Virus record (IMG/VR): IMGVR_UViG_3300042691_031434
Coordinates: 1-62,324 of that record
Direction: 5' to 3' (one strand)
Origin: a virus
Length of the DNA stretch: 62,324 nt
Made by a program: the position numbers and the translations under genes. The notes below the pieces were generated by a model. That model did no database searches. It had not been told where the DNA came from and worked only from the letters and a program-made list of their open reading frames with translations. Numbering within the stretch: position 1 is the first letter of the stretch; each line of letters begins with the position of its first letter. Positions 50,519 through 59,711 of the stretch are shown piece by piece.

Positions 50519-53500
50519 ATGGCCAGTTTTCTTGACGATCTTTCGATATACAATGCAAAAGCGGTTGTAATAATTGCCGATGCCGTTGCCAATGGGCAGT
50601 TTGATAGGGCCAACATGATGAGTGGCCTGAAGAATACGGCTAACGACACCACTCTTACAGATGCCATCAGGCTCAATGCTTTAACAGCTCTTATTAATCA
50701 GGGAAGGCTTCTTGACATCCCCCTGGGCCCATACTTTCCGGCCAGTGTTACATTTGCTGACACCCAAACCTACGAGGGCGTGCATAACGACCTTATGGGA
50801 TTGCAGGGAGGTATTGTGGGTGAATACTTCCACCTTACGCAATCGCAGCTTAACAAGGTGGGGAATGCCGCTGTTCTTGGCGATATTACATTTGAAAATC
50901 TTGGCGGGTCGTATGGCGACAATGCGGGGCTTGCCAATATTATAAACAGCAAGCAGGCGCAGCTTAGCGGCACAGGGTTTGTAAAAGCTTCAGGGACCAC
51001 TATAACTTACGATAACTCCACCTACCTATCAGACATATCAGGTATAGCGGCAGGTGGTCAGTTGACAGGAACCTATCCCAACCCGTCACTTAGCAACGCT
51101 GCCGTGATTGGTAAGGTGTTGACAGGATGGAATGGAAGCGCTACGCCTGCGGCAATAGCGGCTGGGGATAGCATCCTGGTGGCGTTACAGAAGTTAAATG
51201 CCAACCTAAATCAAGTTATTTCAACCCCTTCCGGAGTCACTTCTGTTGGGTTGACAAACAATGCCGCGGCGGTGTTTACCACCACTACAGGGCCTTTAAC
51301 GGGTGCTGTGACATTAAACATTGGGCTCAACACGCAGAATGCAAATCGCGTTCTGGCTTCCGGCACATCAGCCAATGGGCAGCAGCCTACGTTTCGTTCT
51401 TTGGTTACGGCGGATCTTCCGTCAAGTGGTGCTACGCCAGGTAACTACGGGGGCTCAGCGCTAATCCCGCAGATAACGGTGGACGCAAAGGGCCGGATTA
51501 CGTCCATCAGTACGGTTGCGGCAGCGGGTGGTGGCCAGGTAGATTCAGTGGGATTGAGTATCCCGGGTATTTTTGGTGCCGTAACAAACACGGGAACGGC
51601 CACCGATCCAGTATTAACTTTTGGTCTTGCAACCCAGACAGCAGCCACCGTATGGGCCGGGCCTGTTTCGGGAGCTTCAACTGTTCCGTCTTTCCGGGCG
51701 CTTGCCTCTACAGACATTCCGAACATAGGCATATCCCAAGTGTCGGGCTTGCAAGCCACCCTTGATGGCTTTCTTACAACAAGTCTCTCTGATGGTAGCA
51801 TCTGGATAGGGAATACCTCCAACGCACCCGTTCAAAGAGTGCTATCTGGAGATGTAACCATGAGCAACCTGGGTGTTACGGCTATTGGGCTTGCAAAGGT
51901 TCAATATGACATGATCCAGGACGTAACCACACAGACACTTCTTGGTCGTTACGATGCTGTTGATGGGGAGGTTCAGCAGGTAACTCTATCGGCAGACTTT
52001 CTTCTTAACTCTGGTACAGGCGTTCTTTCATTATCTTCTCCCGTTTCCCCGGTTGTAACAACCAAGGGAGATCTTCTTGGTCACGACCTGACAGCACAGC
52101 AGAGAGTTCCTTCGAACAATGTTGACGGAAGCATTCTTCTTGTCAATAATTCAGCAACAGGAACCTATACAGACCTGGGCCTGAACTGGGTGGCAATGAG
52201 CGGAGATGCGACAATAGCCGCATCCGGTGCGATTACAATAGCAAACAGCGCTGTAACGCTTGGGAAGATGGCAAACCTGGCGGCCAATTCCTTTATTGGA
52301 AACAACACAGGAAGTGCAGCCACACCAATTGCTCTGACAGCAACGCAGGCAACGGCGATGCTGAATCAATTCACGACATCGCTAAAGGGATTGACCCCGG
52401 CCAGCGGTGGTGTTGGAGCCACATACTACCTAAACGCGACAGGCGGCTGGTCTGTCCCGGCTGGGGGAGGCGGGGGAAGTGGAACTGTGACATCTGCCAA
52501 TCAGTATAGCGTTCCGTATTACTCGGTGAGTCCGACTGGCACGACAGTAATTGGCCTTGCTCCTCAAACAACTAATGGAGTTTACTTTTTGAGAGCAAAT
52601 GTAACGGCAAGCGCAGCAGTTGCTCCTGATTGGCTTGGAAGTACGGGAACAGGAAACGTAGTGTTAGCCACAAGCCCTACACTTGTTACGCCTACATTGG
52701 GTGCTGCATTAGCTACTTCCATTAATGGCTTAACAATATCCACAACTACAGGAACGCTCACGCTTGCCAATAGTTCAACTTTTGCTACATCAGGGGCGTT
52801 TAGTACAACGCTGACGGCCACAGCAACCACCACTCTTACACTTCCAACAACAGGAACCCTTGCTACGCTTGCAGGAACGGAAACCTTTACAAATAAAACC
52901 CTGAACGGTCCAAAGATAGGAAGCACAGGTGGTCAAGGGCACTTCCATATGCACTCTACTAATAGTGTTCCGACAGGGCTTACAGATTATATAACAGTGT
53001 TTGGAGATAAGGGCCCTAATAAGAAAGTGGGGTTCTTATTTGAAACAGATGCTTTTGAAAGTTACTTTCAATTTAACGCCACAACTGCAAGTAAAACTTA
53101 TACGTTCCCGGATTTGTCTGGTACGGTGGCTTTGCTTGCCAATCCTGCGGCCTTCACCTCAATTACTACCGGAACGGCATCTTCTGTTGACGGAGACGTA
53201 ATATTCCAGAATGCATCCAACGCAAATACCCAAACGCTTAGAGGGTCTGCTGTCGCATCGAGCATTGTCTATGCGCTTCCAACAACGGCCCCAACGGCTG
53301 GGCAGGTTTTGTCTGCCGGTCTGCCAGCAGGTTCGCCATTGGTTAGTGCGCTTTCGTGGACTACAATAGCAGGAGGAGGAGATGTTGTAGGGCCGGTTGG
53401 CCCAGTTACAGATGGCAACTTTGCCGTATTTGATAGCACAACTGGAAAGATAATCAAGGAAAGTGCTGGAGCATCCCTATCAGCAGCAGGGGCGGCAGTA

Positions 53501-54841
53501 TTTAATACTTCCGTTACGGTGGGGGTGTCAAGCACAACAACCGGAACCGTGGTGTTTCGCAATAGTGCCAACGCTTTTACGACCACCGTTCAGGCTTCCA
53601 CATCGGCAGCTGCCGACCTAAACTACTACTGGCCCACTGTTGCACCAACGGCAGGACAAATACTAAGCAGTGATGCCAGCGGCAATCTTTCGTGGACGGC
53701 AGCCGGTGCGGGTAATATGATATTGGCATCTACGCAAACAAACACCGGAGCAAAGACATTCAATTCTGGTACATTTATTCTTGCTGGGGCGACTTCTGGA
53801 ACAACAATTTTTAACGCAGCAGCCACAGCATCAGGGACCATCACCCTTCCTGCACTCACCGGAACCGTAGCGTTGCTTGAGAATGCTCAAACATTCTCTG
53901 GGGCAAAAACATTCTCTGCGGTTGCTACATTTAGTTCAAGTCCGGCAGCCGCAACAACGGTTTCTATATCTCCTACGGCAGGTAGTTTAACAAATGCCCA
54001 GCTAACAATAGGCGGAACCACGATTCAGTGGATGGTTTTTGGTACAAACACTGCTAATGTTCCAGCTGTAGGAACCAGAAGTTCTGGAACAAAAATTGTT
54101 CTTGCGAACGCCATATCTGGAACATACCCAGACACTTCAATTGGCTACGGCCAAACCAGTGGAGGAACAAACTTTGGTTACATTTGGCATTCTGCGTCTC
54201 AGGGGCATAGGTTTTGGGCTGGCAATAACTCAACAGGAACTTTTGCAAACGTGGTTAATATTGTCAACGATTCCACGGTTTCTGGTCTTTCATTTGTGCC
54301 AACTTTCTCAGCCACCGTTCCTATAATTTTTGCCAACAATGGCTGGATGAGCCTAAGCGGCGCACCGGGCAGTTTTGCTGGTGCGCTTCCAGCATATACA
54401 ACCAGAAGTGCCGGGACAAGAATAGTTACATCGCCAACCATATCAGCAACTACTTTAGATACAGGGATTGGTTTTGCTCAGGTCGGTGGAACTGGAGCGA
54501 ACTTTAGTGTTCAATGGTACTCTGCTCCCCGTGCGCATCATTTTTATGCCGGAGTAACAACGCTTGTTAACTCGGTTATAATCGACAGCACTTCGCTACA
54601 GCTTGCCACAGCGGTCAATGTTGTCCTTGCGTCATCCGGTGCTGGGACAAAAATAGGAACCGGGACAAACCAATTGCTTGCCTTTTGGAATAAAACACCA
54701 ATCGTCCAGCCAACAACCGGAATTACCGGAGCCGCCCATGTAGGAGGGGTCGGAACTCCGGTTACAACCACCGACACTTATGGCGGATACACACTGGCTC
54801 AAATAGCAGCTGCACTTATAAACACAGGAATCTTAGCATAA
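50519..54841 (+). CDS. Long tail fibre / receptor-binding protein
   Basis: A 1440-residue fibre with the repetitive, Ser/Thr/Gly-rich composition of phage tail fibres. Typical segments are GGQLTGTYPNPSLSNAAVIG, SVGLTNNAAAVFTT, GNVVLATSPTLVTPTLG and TLATLAGTETFTNKTLNGPK. Beta-helical or triple-stranded repeats are expected. There are two related C-terminal modules near 53.9-54.6 kb (SGTKIVLAN..., AGTRIVTSP...), each with GSxxG and HSASQGHRFWAG / YSAPRAHHFYAG motifs. It should bind the host cell surface. The N-terminus presumably attaches to the tail via the preceding proteins. Confidence 0.8.
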   Translation: MASFLDDLSIYNAKAVVIIADAVANGQFDRANMMSGLKNTANDTTLTDAIRLNALTALINQGRLLDIPLGPYFPASVTFADTQTYEGVHNDLMGLQGGIVGEYFHLTQSQLNKVGNAAVLGDITFENLGGSYGDNAGLANIINSKQAQLSGTGFVKASGTTITYDNSTYLSDISGIAAGGQLTGTYPNPSLSNAAVIGKVLTGWNGSATPAAIAAGDSILVALQKLNANLNQVISTPSGVTSVGLTNNAAAVFTTTTGPLTGAVTLNIGLNTQNANRVLASGTSANGQQPTFRSLVTADLPSSGATPGNYGGSALIPQITVDAKGRITSISTVAAAGGGQVDSVGLSIPGIFGAVTNTGTATDPVLTFGLATQTAATVWAGPVSGASTVPSFRALASTDIPNIGISQVSGLQATLDGFLTTSLSDGSIWIGNTSNAPVQRVLSGDVTMSNLGVTAIGLAKVQYDMIQDVTTQTLLGRYDAVDGEVQQVTLSADFLLNSGTGVLSLSSPVSPVVTTKGDLLGHDLTAQQRVPSNNVDGSILLVNNSATGTYTDLGLNWVAMSGDATIAASGAITIANSAVTLGKMANLAANSFIGNNTGSAATPIALTATQATAMLNQFTTSLKGLTPASGGVGATYYLNATGGWSVPAGGGGGSGTVTSANQYSVPYYSVSPTGTTVIGLAPQTTNGVYFLRANVTASAAVAPDWLGSTGTGNVVLATSPTLVTPTLGAALATSINGLTISTTTGTLTLANSSTFATSGAFSTTLTATATTTLTLPTTGTLATLAGTETFTNKTLNGPKIGSTGGQGHFHMHSTNSVPTGLTDYITVFGDKGPNKKVGFLFETDAFESYFQFNATTASKTYTFPDLSGTVALLANPAAFTSITTGTASSVDGDVIFQNASNANTQTLRGSAVASSIVYALPTTAPTAGQVLSAGLPAGSPLVSALSWTTIAGGGDVVGPVGPVTDGNFAVFDSTTGKIIKESAGASLSAAGAAVFNTSVTVGVSSTTTGTVVFRNSANAFTTTVQASTSAAADLNYYWPTVAPTAGQILSSDASGNLSWTAAGAGNMILASTQTNTGAKTFNSGTFILAGATSGTTIFNAAATASGTITLPALTGTVALLENAQTFSGAKTFSAVATFSSSPAAATTVSISPTAGSLTNAQLTIGGTTIQWMVFGTNTANVPAVGTRSSGTKIVLANAISGTYPDTSIGYGQTSGGTNFGYIWHSASQGHRFWAGNNSTGTFANVVNIVNDSTVSGLSFVPTFSATVPIIFANNGWMSLSGAPGSFAGALPAYTTRSAGTRIVTSPTISATTLDTGIGFAQVGGTGANFSVQWYSAPRAHHFYAGVTTLVNSVIIDSTSLQLATAVNVVLASSGAGTKIGTGTNQLLAFWNKTPIVQPTTGITGAAHVGGVGTPVTTTDTYGGYTLAQIAAALINTGILA

Positions 54842-54843
54842 AC

Positions 54844-55218
54844 ATGAGCAACTACAACATCATTGTACCAATTTCGGACGAGCCTACATACGGATTCAAA
54901 AGAACCGTAACCATGTCCGCCCTTTTGATAAACGCTCTGCCATCTGCTGGCGAGAATGTAATACTGCTGTGCCAAGTGGATTACTTTGAGGCAACAACGG
55001 ATGCCCCCATTACCATCATCCCGCCAAAGATTGTCCCACTTATTGCCGACAAGAGTACCTGCGTGGATATAAATGGAATGATAGTGCCATGCGGAAGCCC
55101 GGAGGCTGCGATGAATGAATTTGACTTCTTCATGCAAATGCTTTTCGAATCAGTGATTATTGCCGACATGGTGGAGCAGAAGATTTTGTGGGCCGATTCC
55201 GAAGGCAGGTTCAACTAA
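54844..55218 (+). CDS. Hypothetical fibre-linked protein
   Basis: A 124-residue protein three bases after the fibre gene. It is beta-rich at first (VPISDEPTYGFKRTVTM) and ends with a helix, MNEFDFFMQMLFESVIIADM. No family is recognised. Its place suggests a fibre chaperone or tip protein. Confidence 0.5.
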   Translation: MSNYNIIVPISDEPTYGFKRTVTMSALLINALPSAGENVILLCQVDYFEATTDAPITIIPPKIVPLIADKSTCVDINGMIVPCGSPEAAMNEFDFFMQMLFESVIIADMVEQKILWADSEGRFN

Positions 55219-55222
55219 GGCC

Positions 55223-55675
55223 ATGCAGGACTGGAGCATTATACTTGTCAGGAACGAAAAGGGAACGTGGCTTCAGAGAATATACTGGAGCCTGATTCGC
55301 TATTTCACCAACAGCAGATACAATCATTGCCAGCTCGTCCGCAGCTTCAACAACAGGCTGTACATTTGCGAGAGCGATATCTCCGGGTTCCGGGTGACAA
55401 AGACTCTTACCAGATGGAAGCAGGAGCAGGAGGAGAAGCAAAGGGACTTTTTGGTCATCAACATTCCCGGCTACAGCGAAAGGAAATTCAACTTCCTTCT
55501 GGGCAATAAATACGATGCCGGATATTGGACGTATCTGACGAGGAGGTATAGCAGCATGAACTCCTCCAACTGCTTCCAGAGCGTCGCATACATTTTTGAT
55601 TTTCCAAAATATTGGATAGCAACAGCCAACACCCTTGTGCATCATGGCAGAGAAAAAATTCACGACAACGATTAA
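55223..55675 (+). CDS. Papain-like hydrolase (permuted, NlpC/P60-type)
   Basis: A 150-residue protein; I start at the ATG at 55223, five bases after the previous stop. It contains SRYNHCQLVRSFNNRLYICE, where the histidine in NHCQLV fits the first part of a permuted papain-like fold (YiiX type), and SMNSSNCFQSVAYIFDF, whose Cys fits the second catalytic residue. Such enzymes cleave amide bonds in cell-wall peptides or lipids. No signal peptide is seen. It may be a virion-borne or lysis-related hydrolase. Confidence 0.55.
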   Translation: MQDWSIILVRNEKGTWLQRIYWSLIRYFTNSRYNHCQLVRSFNNRLYICESDISGFRVTKTLTRWKQEQEEKQRDFLVINIPGYSERKFNFLLGNKYDAGYWTYLTRRYSSMNSSNCFQSVAYIFDFPKYWIATANTLVHHGREKIHDND

Positions 55676-55874
55676 CGGGAAGACCCGCTCCTTTGGCGCA
55701 AAAGGCTATTCCATTTCCCCGGGAACACCGAAGGGGGACAACTATTGCGCCAGATCGAGCGGGATCAAAACTTGCAAGAACCCTCCTTGTGCAAATGCGC
55801 TCTCCAGGAAAGCCTGGGGCTGTGTGGGCAAGAAAAGCGTGGCATCAAAAGCTGTTAAATACACAAGGAAATAA
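55644..55874 (+). CDS. Small cysteine-containing phage protein
   Basis: A 76-residue protein from the Met at 55644, overlapping the previous gene by 32 bp. It has DNYCARSSGIKTCKNPPCAN and AWGCVGKKS, a Cys pattern I recall from a small phage family of unknown function. The basic C-terminus could contact DNA. No activity is assigned. Confidence 0.6.
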   Translation: MAEKKFTTTINGKTRSFGAKGYSISPGTPKGDNYCARSSGIKTCKNPPCANALSRKAWGCVGKKSVASKAVKYTRK

Positions 55875-55886
55875 GAGACCATTGTT

Positions 55887-55894
55887 TATATTTG
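55887..55894 (+). promoter_or_regulatory. Bacteroidota-type -7 box
   Basis: TATATTTG matches TAnnTTTG, 16 nt before the ATG at 55911. A clear TTTG -33 box is absent. Confidence 0.45.
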
Positions 55895-55910
55895 CGCAAT
55901 AAATATAATC

Positions 55911-56324
55911 ATGTCTACTGTTACAAACAAACAACTGCTGACACTCCGTTCGTTTAACGAAATGTTAGCCAAAACTCCCGATGCGGCAGACTTTGCGGCC
56001 ATCACTCACCTAACTCGTCTTGTTAAAAAGTTCGTAAAATTGTATGAAGAATACGACGAGGCTTTAGAAGACCTTCGTCTGGACCATTGTTATAAAGAAT
56101 CCAACAGGATCGTCCGCGATGAGAAAGGAAACTATCAATGGACGGCAGAGGGTGAGAAGGCATTCCGCAAGGAGTACAGGGCGCTGCTGGCTAAGGAAGT
56201 TAGTCTTCCTGAGTTCACTCCCTTAAGCTACGATGCACTGAGCAGTTCAATGAGCCCGGATTTCGCTAAGCTTAACCCCTGGGATCTTATGGCTGAAGTG
56301 CTGGAGCCGTTCTACACTGCCTAA
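55911..56324 (+). CDS. Hypothetical protein
   Basis: A 137-residue helical protein with a coiled stretch (KFVKLYEEYDEALEDLRLDH) and the segment RDEKGNYQWTAEGEKAFRKE, which I recall from Bacteroidota phages without known function. It has its own promoter-like box and precedes the membrane-protein genes. Confidence 0.55.
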   Translation: MSTVTNKQLLTLRSFNEMLAKTPDAADFAAITHLTRLVKKFVKLYEEYDEALEDLRLDHCYKESNRIVRDEKGNYQWTAEGEKAFRKEYRALLAKEVSLPEFTPLSYDALSSSMSPDFAKLNPWDLMAEVLEPFYTA

Positions 56325-56327
56325 GCA

Positions 56328-56546
56328 ATGAAAATATTCAACAGCGAAGCACACGACACAGCCATAGTGTTCATTTGTTTGAACACTTTTGGTTGCCTTA
56401 TTTATTCCTTTGTATTAAGGCAAGAAATAGGGCGCCATGAAACGCTTGTAATTGTGTGGTTCGCTGTTGTTTTTTCTGTAATATATTGGCTCGCCAATTA
56501 TTCCATCTACCATTTCAAAAACAACAACAATGAGAATGAAGATTAA
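56328..56546 (+). CDS. Small membrane protein
   Basis: A 72-residue protein with two likely membrane helices (about 12-30, IVFICLNTFGCLIYSFVL, and 41-58, VIVWFAVVFSVIYWLAN) and an Asn/Glu-rich tail. Its size and place before holin- and spanin-like genes suggest a lysis or membrane-accessory role. It overlaps the next gene by 17 bp. Confidence 0.55.
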   Translation: MKIFNSEAHDTAIVFICLNTFGCLIYSFVLRQEIGRHETLVIVWFAVVFSVIYWLANYSIYHFKNNNNENED

Positions 56547-56778
56547 CGTGGATTTATTATTCCAGATAAAGCTCGCCTGTATTGAGCTTATGAAGGATAG
56601 CCCTGTGCTAATTTACGTAGCGTTCTACGAGCCACTTCATGATTGGCTCATTACTGTTGCTGATGGATGGAATCCGGTGCTGCAATTGATTCTTAACATC
56701 ATGGCTGTGATATACGGGGTGGCCCGGCTGCTCCCGGTGTTCAGGAATTGGTTCGGGAAGTCCAGCGAAAAGGTATGA
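56530..56778 (+). CDS. Holin-like membrane protein
   Basis: An 82-residue protein (the second Met at 56536 is also possible) with a strong C-terminal membrane helix (VLQLILNIMAVIYGVARLL) and a weaker one (SPVLIYVAFYEPLHDW), ending in a basic tail. This is the plan of a class II holin. It overlaps the spanin-like gene by ATGA. A second candidate holin gene lies upstream of the endolysin at 59340. Confidence 0.5.
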   Translation: MRMKINVDLLFQIKLACIELMKDSPVLIYVAFYEPLHDWLITVADGWNPVLQLILNIMAVIYGVARLLPVFRNWFGKSSEKV

Positions 56779-57359
56779 CCTTCAGAGCCATCATATCCCT
56801 TGCGGCGTTGTTGGCCTTTCTGTATTTGGCGTACAATCACTACGCCCTCCGGAAAGAAAACCAGATGTTGAAATCCGATATAAAGGGATTGGATCTGGCT
56901 ATTCACAGCGCCATGGACACGTCCCGGAATGGGATGGGGCAAATGAGGGCCCAGGTTTCCACCGTAGTGCTGTCCCAGGACGTAGCCACAGACCTCATCC
57001 GGGATGACATCCAGATGATCCGGAAAGACTTTGACGTAAAGATAAAGGACGTGAAGGCGTACACCCAGGTGGGCACGCAATACACCATCCCCATCATCGT
57101 TCATGGCAAGGACACCGTCATCCGGGAGCACACCGAAAAAATATACCACATTGTTGGCCGGTACTCCGGGAAGATGATCACCCAGGGGGACTCACTTCTG
57201 GGCGAGATAAATCTATCAGACACGCTCAGGATAGCCGTGAGCAAAGGGAAAAGAAAATCTTGGTGGAAAGTGTGGAAGAAACGTCCGCTTGTTACAAATA
57301 CTTTTCTGTCCAACCCGGACGGAAGTATCACCACCCTTAAATCTGTATTGGTAGAATAA
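56775..57359 (+). CDS. Spanin/Rz-like membrane protein
   Basis: A 194-residue protein from the ATG at 56775, coupled to the previous gene. An N-terminal membrane helix (AIISLAALLAFLYLAYNHY) is followed by a coiled region starting RKENQMLKSDIKGLD and a periplasmic-looking body, with a basic C-terminal part (KGKRKSWWKVWKKRP). This is the plan of Rz-type inner-membrane spanins and of DUF6549-type proteins of Bacteroidota phages. No outer-membrane lipoprotein partner is evident nearby. Confidence 0.5.
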   Translation: MTFRAIISLAALLAFLYLAYNHYALRKENQMLKSDIKGLDLAIHSAMDTSRNGMGQMRAQVSTVVLSQDVATDLIRDDIQMIRKDFDVKIKDVKAYTQVGTQYTIPIIVHGKDTVIREHTEKIYHIVGRYSGKMITQGDSLLGEINLSDTLRIAVSKGKRKSWWKVWKKRPLVTNTFLSNPDGSITTLKSVLVE

Positions 57360-57360
57360 G

Positions 57361-57368
57361 TATATTTG
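57361..57368 (+). promoter_or_regulatory. -7 box, possibly leaderless
   Basis: TATATTTG lies just 4 nt before the ATG at 57373. This geometry, also seen at 19636-19643 on the minus strand, would give a transcript starting near the start codon. Confidence 0.4.
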
Positions 57369-57372
57369 TAAT

Positions 57373-58464
57373 ATGAAGCTACAGCAGCCATCAATATCCG
57401 CCAGAGTTATGCCCGTGAAGATGGGCAAGGAGAAATCTATGGCGGGTGGAAAGTGGGAGGTTGTAAAAGAGTTCAAGGGCCGGTCTCACAAGGACGGAGG
57501 CATCGATATAGAAGTCGGTGGTGGGTATGTTAGAAACATAAACGCTCAGAATGAAAAGCCAGATGTCATTGCCAAGAACGGAAGGTTCTGGAAGAATCTG
57601 GGGGCTGGTGCGTATGGCGTAGGAGAAGGTCTCCTGGACACGGTTACGATGGGCGCCACCGATCAGTTCACTGACATGGGCTACACAGCCCTACAAAAAG
57701 CAGGCGGAAGCACGGAGGACGAGATGCGTGAGCAGAACTCAATCCGTGGATACGGAACCGCTGCCGGGGCCATCACTGGGGGGATCCTCTCCGGGGGGGC
57801 TGCCACAGGCTCTGCTATACAGCAGGGAGCAAAGGGTGTCGGCGCTGGTATCGGAGAGGGATCGAGAGGCAATAAGACAGCCGATGCTATAGGCACATAT
57901 TTGCCAATGGCCGGGAGCATCGCCGGGATGGCCGTGGGGAACGCTGGCTTTAAGAGCGGGACAAAAGAAGCACAGGAACTCGCTGGCAGCGCAAAGAAAG
58001 CCGCAGATCTTGCAACCAAAACCGGAGACACGGCTGGAGCGGCAACTAAAACAGCAGAGGCTGCTAAGTACGCAGCAAAAGCAGATAGGATGGCCAAGAT
58101 GGGCAACCTTGCAAGCAATGCGGGTAAGTTAAACAAATACGCTCCTCTTGCACAGGGGGCTACATCCGCTTTGAGTGCAACAGGCCCTCAGCAGGCTATG
58201 GATCTGGGCCCGGTTCAGCAAGGCATCAGAGGCATTACGCCGTTCCTGAGCCCGTCAATGATGAAGTCTTATGGCGAACTTGGCAGGGAGATGCGCGGCG
58301 CCGGAGGCCCATCAAACCAATCAAACTTGACAAACCTGGACGGCGGATCCTCGTCGCCCCTGATATCCGGAGGCGCAGGAGAGGGTCCGATAATGTTCCG
58401 CCAGCAGCCATTAACACAGGATTCAGCGTTTAACTATCTAAGTCGTTATGGGATCAACACCTAA
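57373..58464 (+). CDS. Gly/Ala-rich virion or membrane-active protein
   Basis: A 363-residue protein. The first 60 residues contain KGRSHKDGGIDIEVGGGYVR, an SH-x-x-GGI motif common in Bacteroidota phage proteins. The middle (about 110-200) is Gly/Ala-rich with glycine-zipper character (GTAAGAITGGILSGGAATGS) and could insert into membranes. The rest is helical, Ala-rich and ends QDSAFNYLSRYGINT. It overlaps the next gene by 17 bp. A virion internal or ejection role is possible. Confidence 0.5.
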   Translation: MKLQQPSISARVMPVKMGKEKSMAGGKWEVVKEFKGRSHKDGGIDIEVGGGYVRNINAQNEKPDVIAKNGRFWKNLGAGAYGVGEGLLDTVTMGATDQFTDMGYTALQKAGGSTEDEMREQNSIRGYGTAAGAITGGILSGGAATGSAIQQGAKGVGAGIGEGSRGNKTADAIGTYLPMAGSIAGMAVGNAGFKSGTKEAQELAGSAKKAADLATKTGDTAGAATKTAEAAKYAAKADRMAKMGNLASNAGKLNKYAPLAQGATSALSATGPQQAMDLGPVQQGIRGITPFLSPSMMKSYGELGREMRGAGGPSNQSNLTNLDGGSSSPLISGGAGEGPIMFRQQPLTQDSAFNYLSRYGINT

Positions 58465-59221
58465 GAAGCACGTCGAGGTAGAGGATAAGGAGATCCTCAT
58501 CAAATCCTCAAATGGATACATGGCCATCGTCCCGAAGAATATGGCGCCCTGGGTTAGGGAACATATAGAATCCGGGAACCACCACATTGTGGATGGGTAT
58601 GTGAAAAGCTTGCAGGAAATGAAAGATGGGGGGAAGGCGAAGAAAGGAGGTGTGTTAAAACCCCCCACTAAAGCTATTGAAGCAGATGCTGTAAAGGTTG
58701 ATCGGTTCCCAAAACCTCCAAACAAGGATGCAAGGAAGCCAATTGTACAACCAGCTCCTCTTGGGACATTATTGGTTCGGGGGATGAAATATGACAACAA
58801 ACTTTTAGGCGGTCACGTTGGCGAGGGTGGACACCCAAATGAAACCTATTCCGATGTGGTATATAGGCTTAGTAGGACTCCAGGAACCATACAGAATAGA
58901 CTATTTTCCGAACAACAAAATAGGATTTTTGGCGCTGTTGGGGACGTTGCGTTTAACCCAGTTAATCTAATTCCTGCTGGAGGAATTGCTGCTAACGGGC
59001 TAAAAATGTTATCTTCTGTGGCAAAAACTGCAAAAGTTGCCAAAGCTTTAAATAGAATGGCTAAGATGGCTAAGCCTGCTGCAATTATGAGCGATGTTGC
59101 TGAGGGTGAGGAATCATACAGTGATTATCCCAATAAGCCGCCGATAAAAGATTTGACTAATGATCAGCAAAAGTTTATGGCGCAGATGATCAGCAATATG
59201 AATAAATACAAGAGTAAATGA
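58448..59221 (+). CDS. Hypothetical virion-linked protein
   Basis: A 257-residue protein. The N-terminus (EVEDKEILIKSSNGYMAIVP and HHIVDGYVKSLQEM) resembles a small domain seen near structural genes in related phages. The C-terminal half is Ala/Lys-rich and helical (AKVAKALNRMAKMAKPAAIM). It starts inside the previous gene and ends over the next (ATGA). Function is unknown. Confidence 0.5.
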   Translation: MGSTPKKHVEVEDKEILIKSSNGYMAIVPKNMAPWVREHIESGNHHIVDGYVKSLQEMKDGGKAKKGGVLKPPTKAIEADAVKVDRFPKPPNKDARKPIVQPAPLGTLLVRGMKYDNKLLGGHVGEGGHPNETYSDVVYRLSRTPGTIQNRLFSEQQNRIFGAVGDVAFNPVNLIPAGGIAANGLKMLSSVAKTAKVAKALNRMAKMAKPAAIMSDVAEGEESYSDYPNKPPIKDLTNDQQKFMAQMISNMNKYKSK

Positions 59222-59343
59222 AAAACAGCAAAACAACATCCGCAATAAAGATCACCTTCGGCGTTCGAAGAAAGGGCAAGGCCCGGAAGAGAGTCGGTCC
59301 AAAGGACAGCAAATCAAAAAAATACAGGGGACAAGGGAGATGA
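59218..59343 (+). CDS. Small basic protein
   Basis: A 41-residue protein, too short to be obvious among open frames, linked to both neighbours by ATGA overlaps (59218 and 59340). It is very basic, with TFGVRRKGKARKRVG and the ending KKYRGQGR. I recall the same FGxRKKGKAKK...KKYRGQGR pattern in small proteins of Bacteroidota phages. It could bind nucleic acid. Confidence 0.65.
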   Translation: MKNSKTTSAIKITFGVRRKGKARKRVGPKDSKSKKYRGQGR

Positions 59344-59711
59344 AATTTAAACTAAAAGACTTTCTGGTTGAGTGGCATGAGGTGCTTCTTGCTCCCGTTT
59401 ACTACATTGGCTTCCTGTTGCTCTACAATTACATCAGCTTTTGGCTACACGACGAGGCGGCAGCCCTCTACCCCATTGGCCGGTATGTGGATATGCTTTC
59501 TGTGCCGTCCAGATACTACATTGTTGTTGTTCTGGGCACCTTGGGCTTCCGGATCAACACGCCATCTTTATTCAGGGCTGTCTTTGGAGACCGGGCTTCC
59601 GGTAGGCTGCGTGACAATATCATTAAGGACAACCACTTCCAGACGCTATGGCTCGCACTCTTCTCATATGCATTGCACTTGCTTATTGCAGCGTTGGTTT
59701 CGCTCAAATAG
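59340..59711 (+). CDS. Membrane protein, candidate holin
   Basis: A 123-residue protein with probable membrane helices at about 15-33 (LLAPVYYIGFLLLYNYI), 57-70 (YIVVVLGTLGFRI) and 105-121 (LALFSYALHLLIAALVS). Its last 64 bp overlap the CHAP endolysin gene, the usual arrangement for a holin and endolysin pair. The identity rests on membrane topology and position. Confidence 0.55.
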   Translation: MKFKLKDFLVEWHEVLLAPVYYIGFLLLYNYISFWLHDEAAALYPIGRYVDMLSVPSRYYIVVVLGTLGFRINTPSLFRAVFGDRASGRLRDNIIKDNHFQTLWLALFSYALHLLIAALVSLK

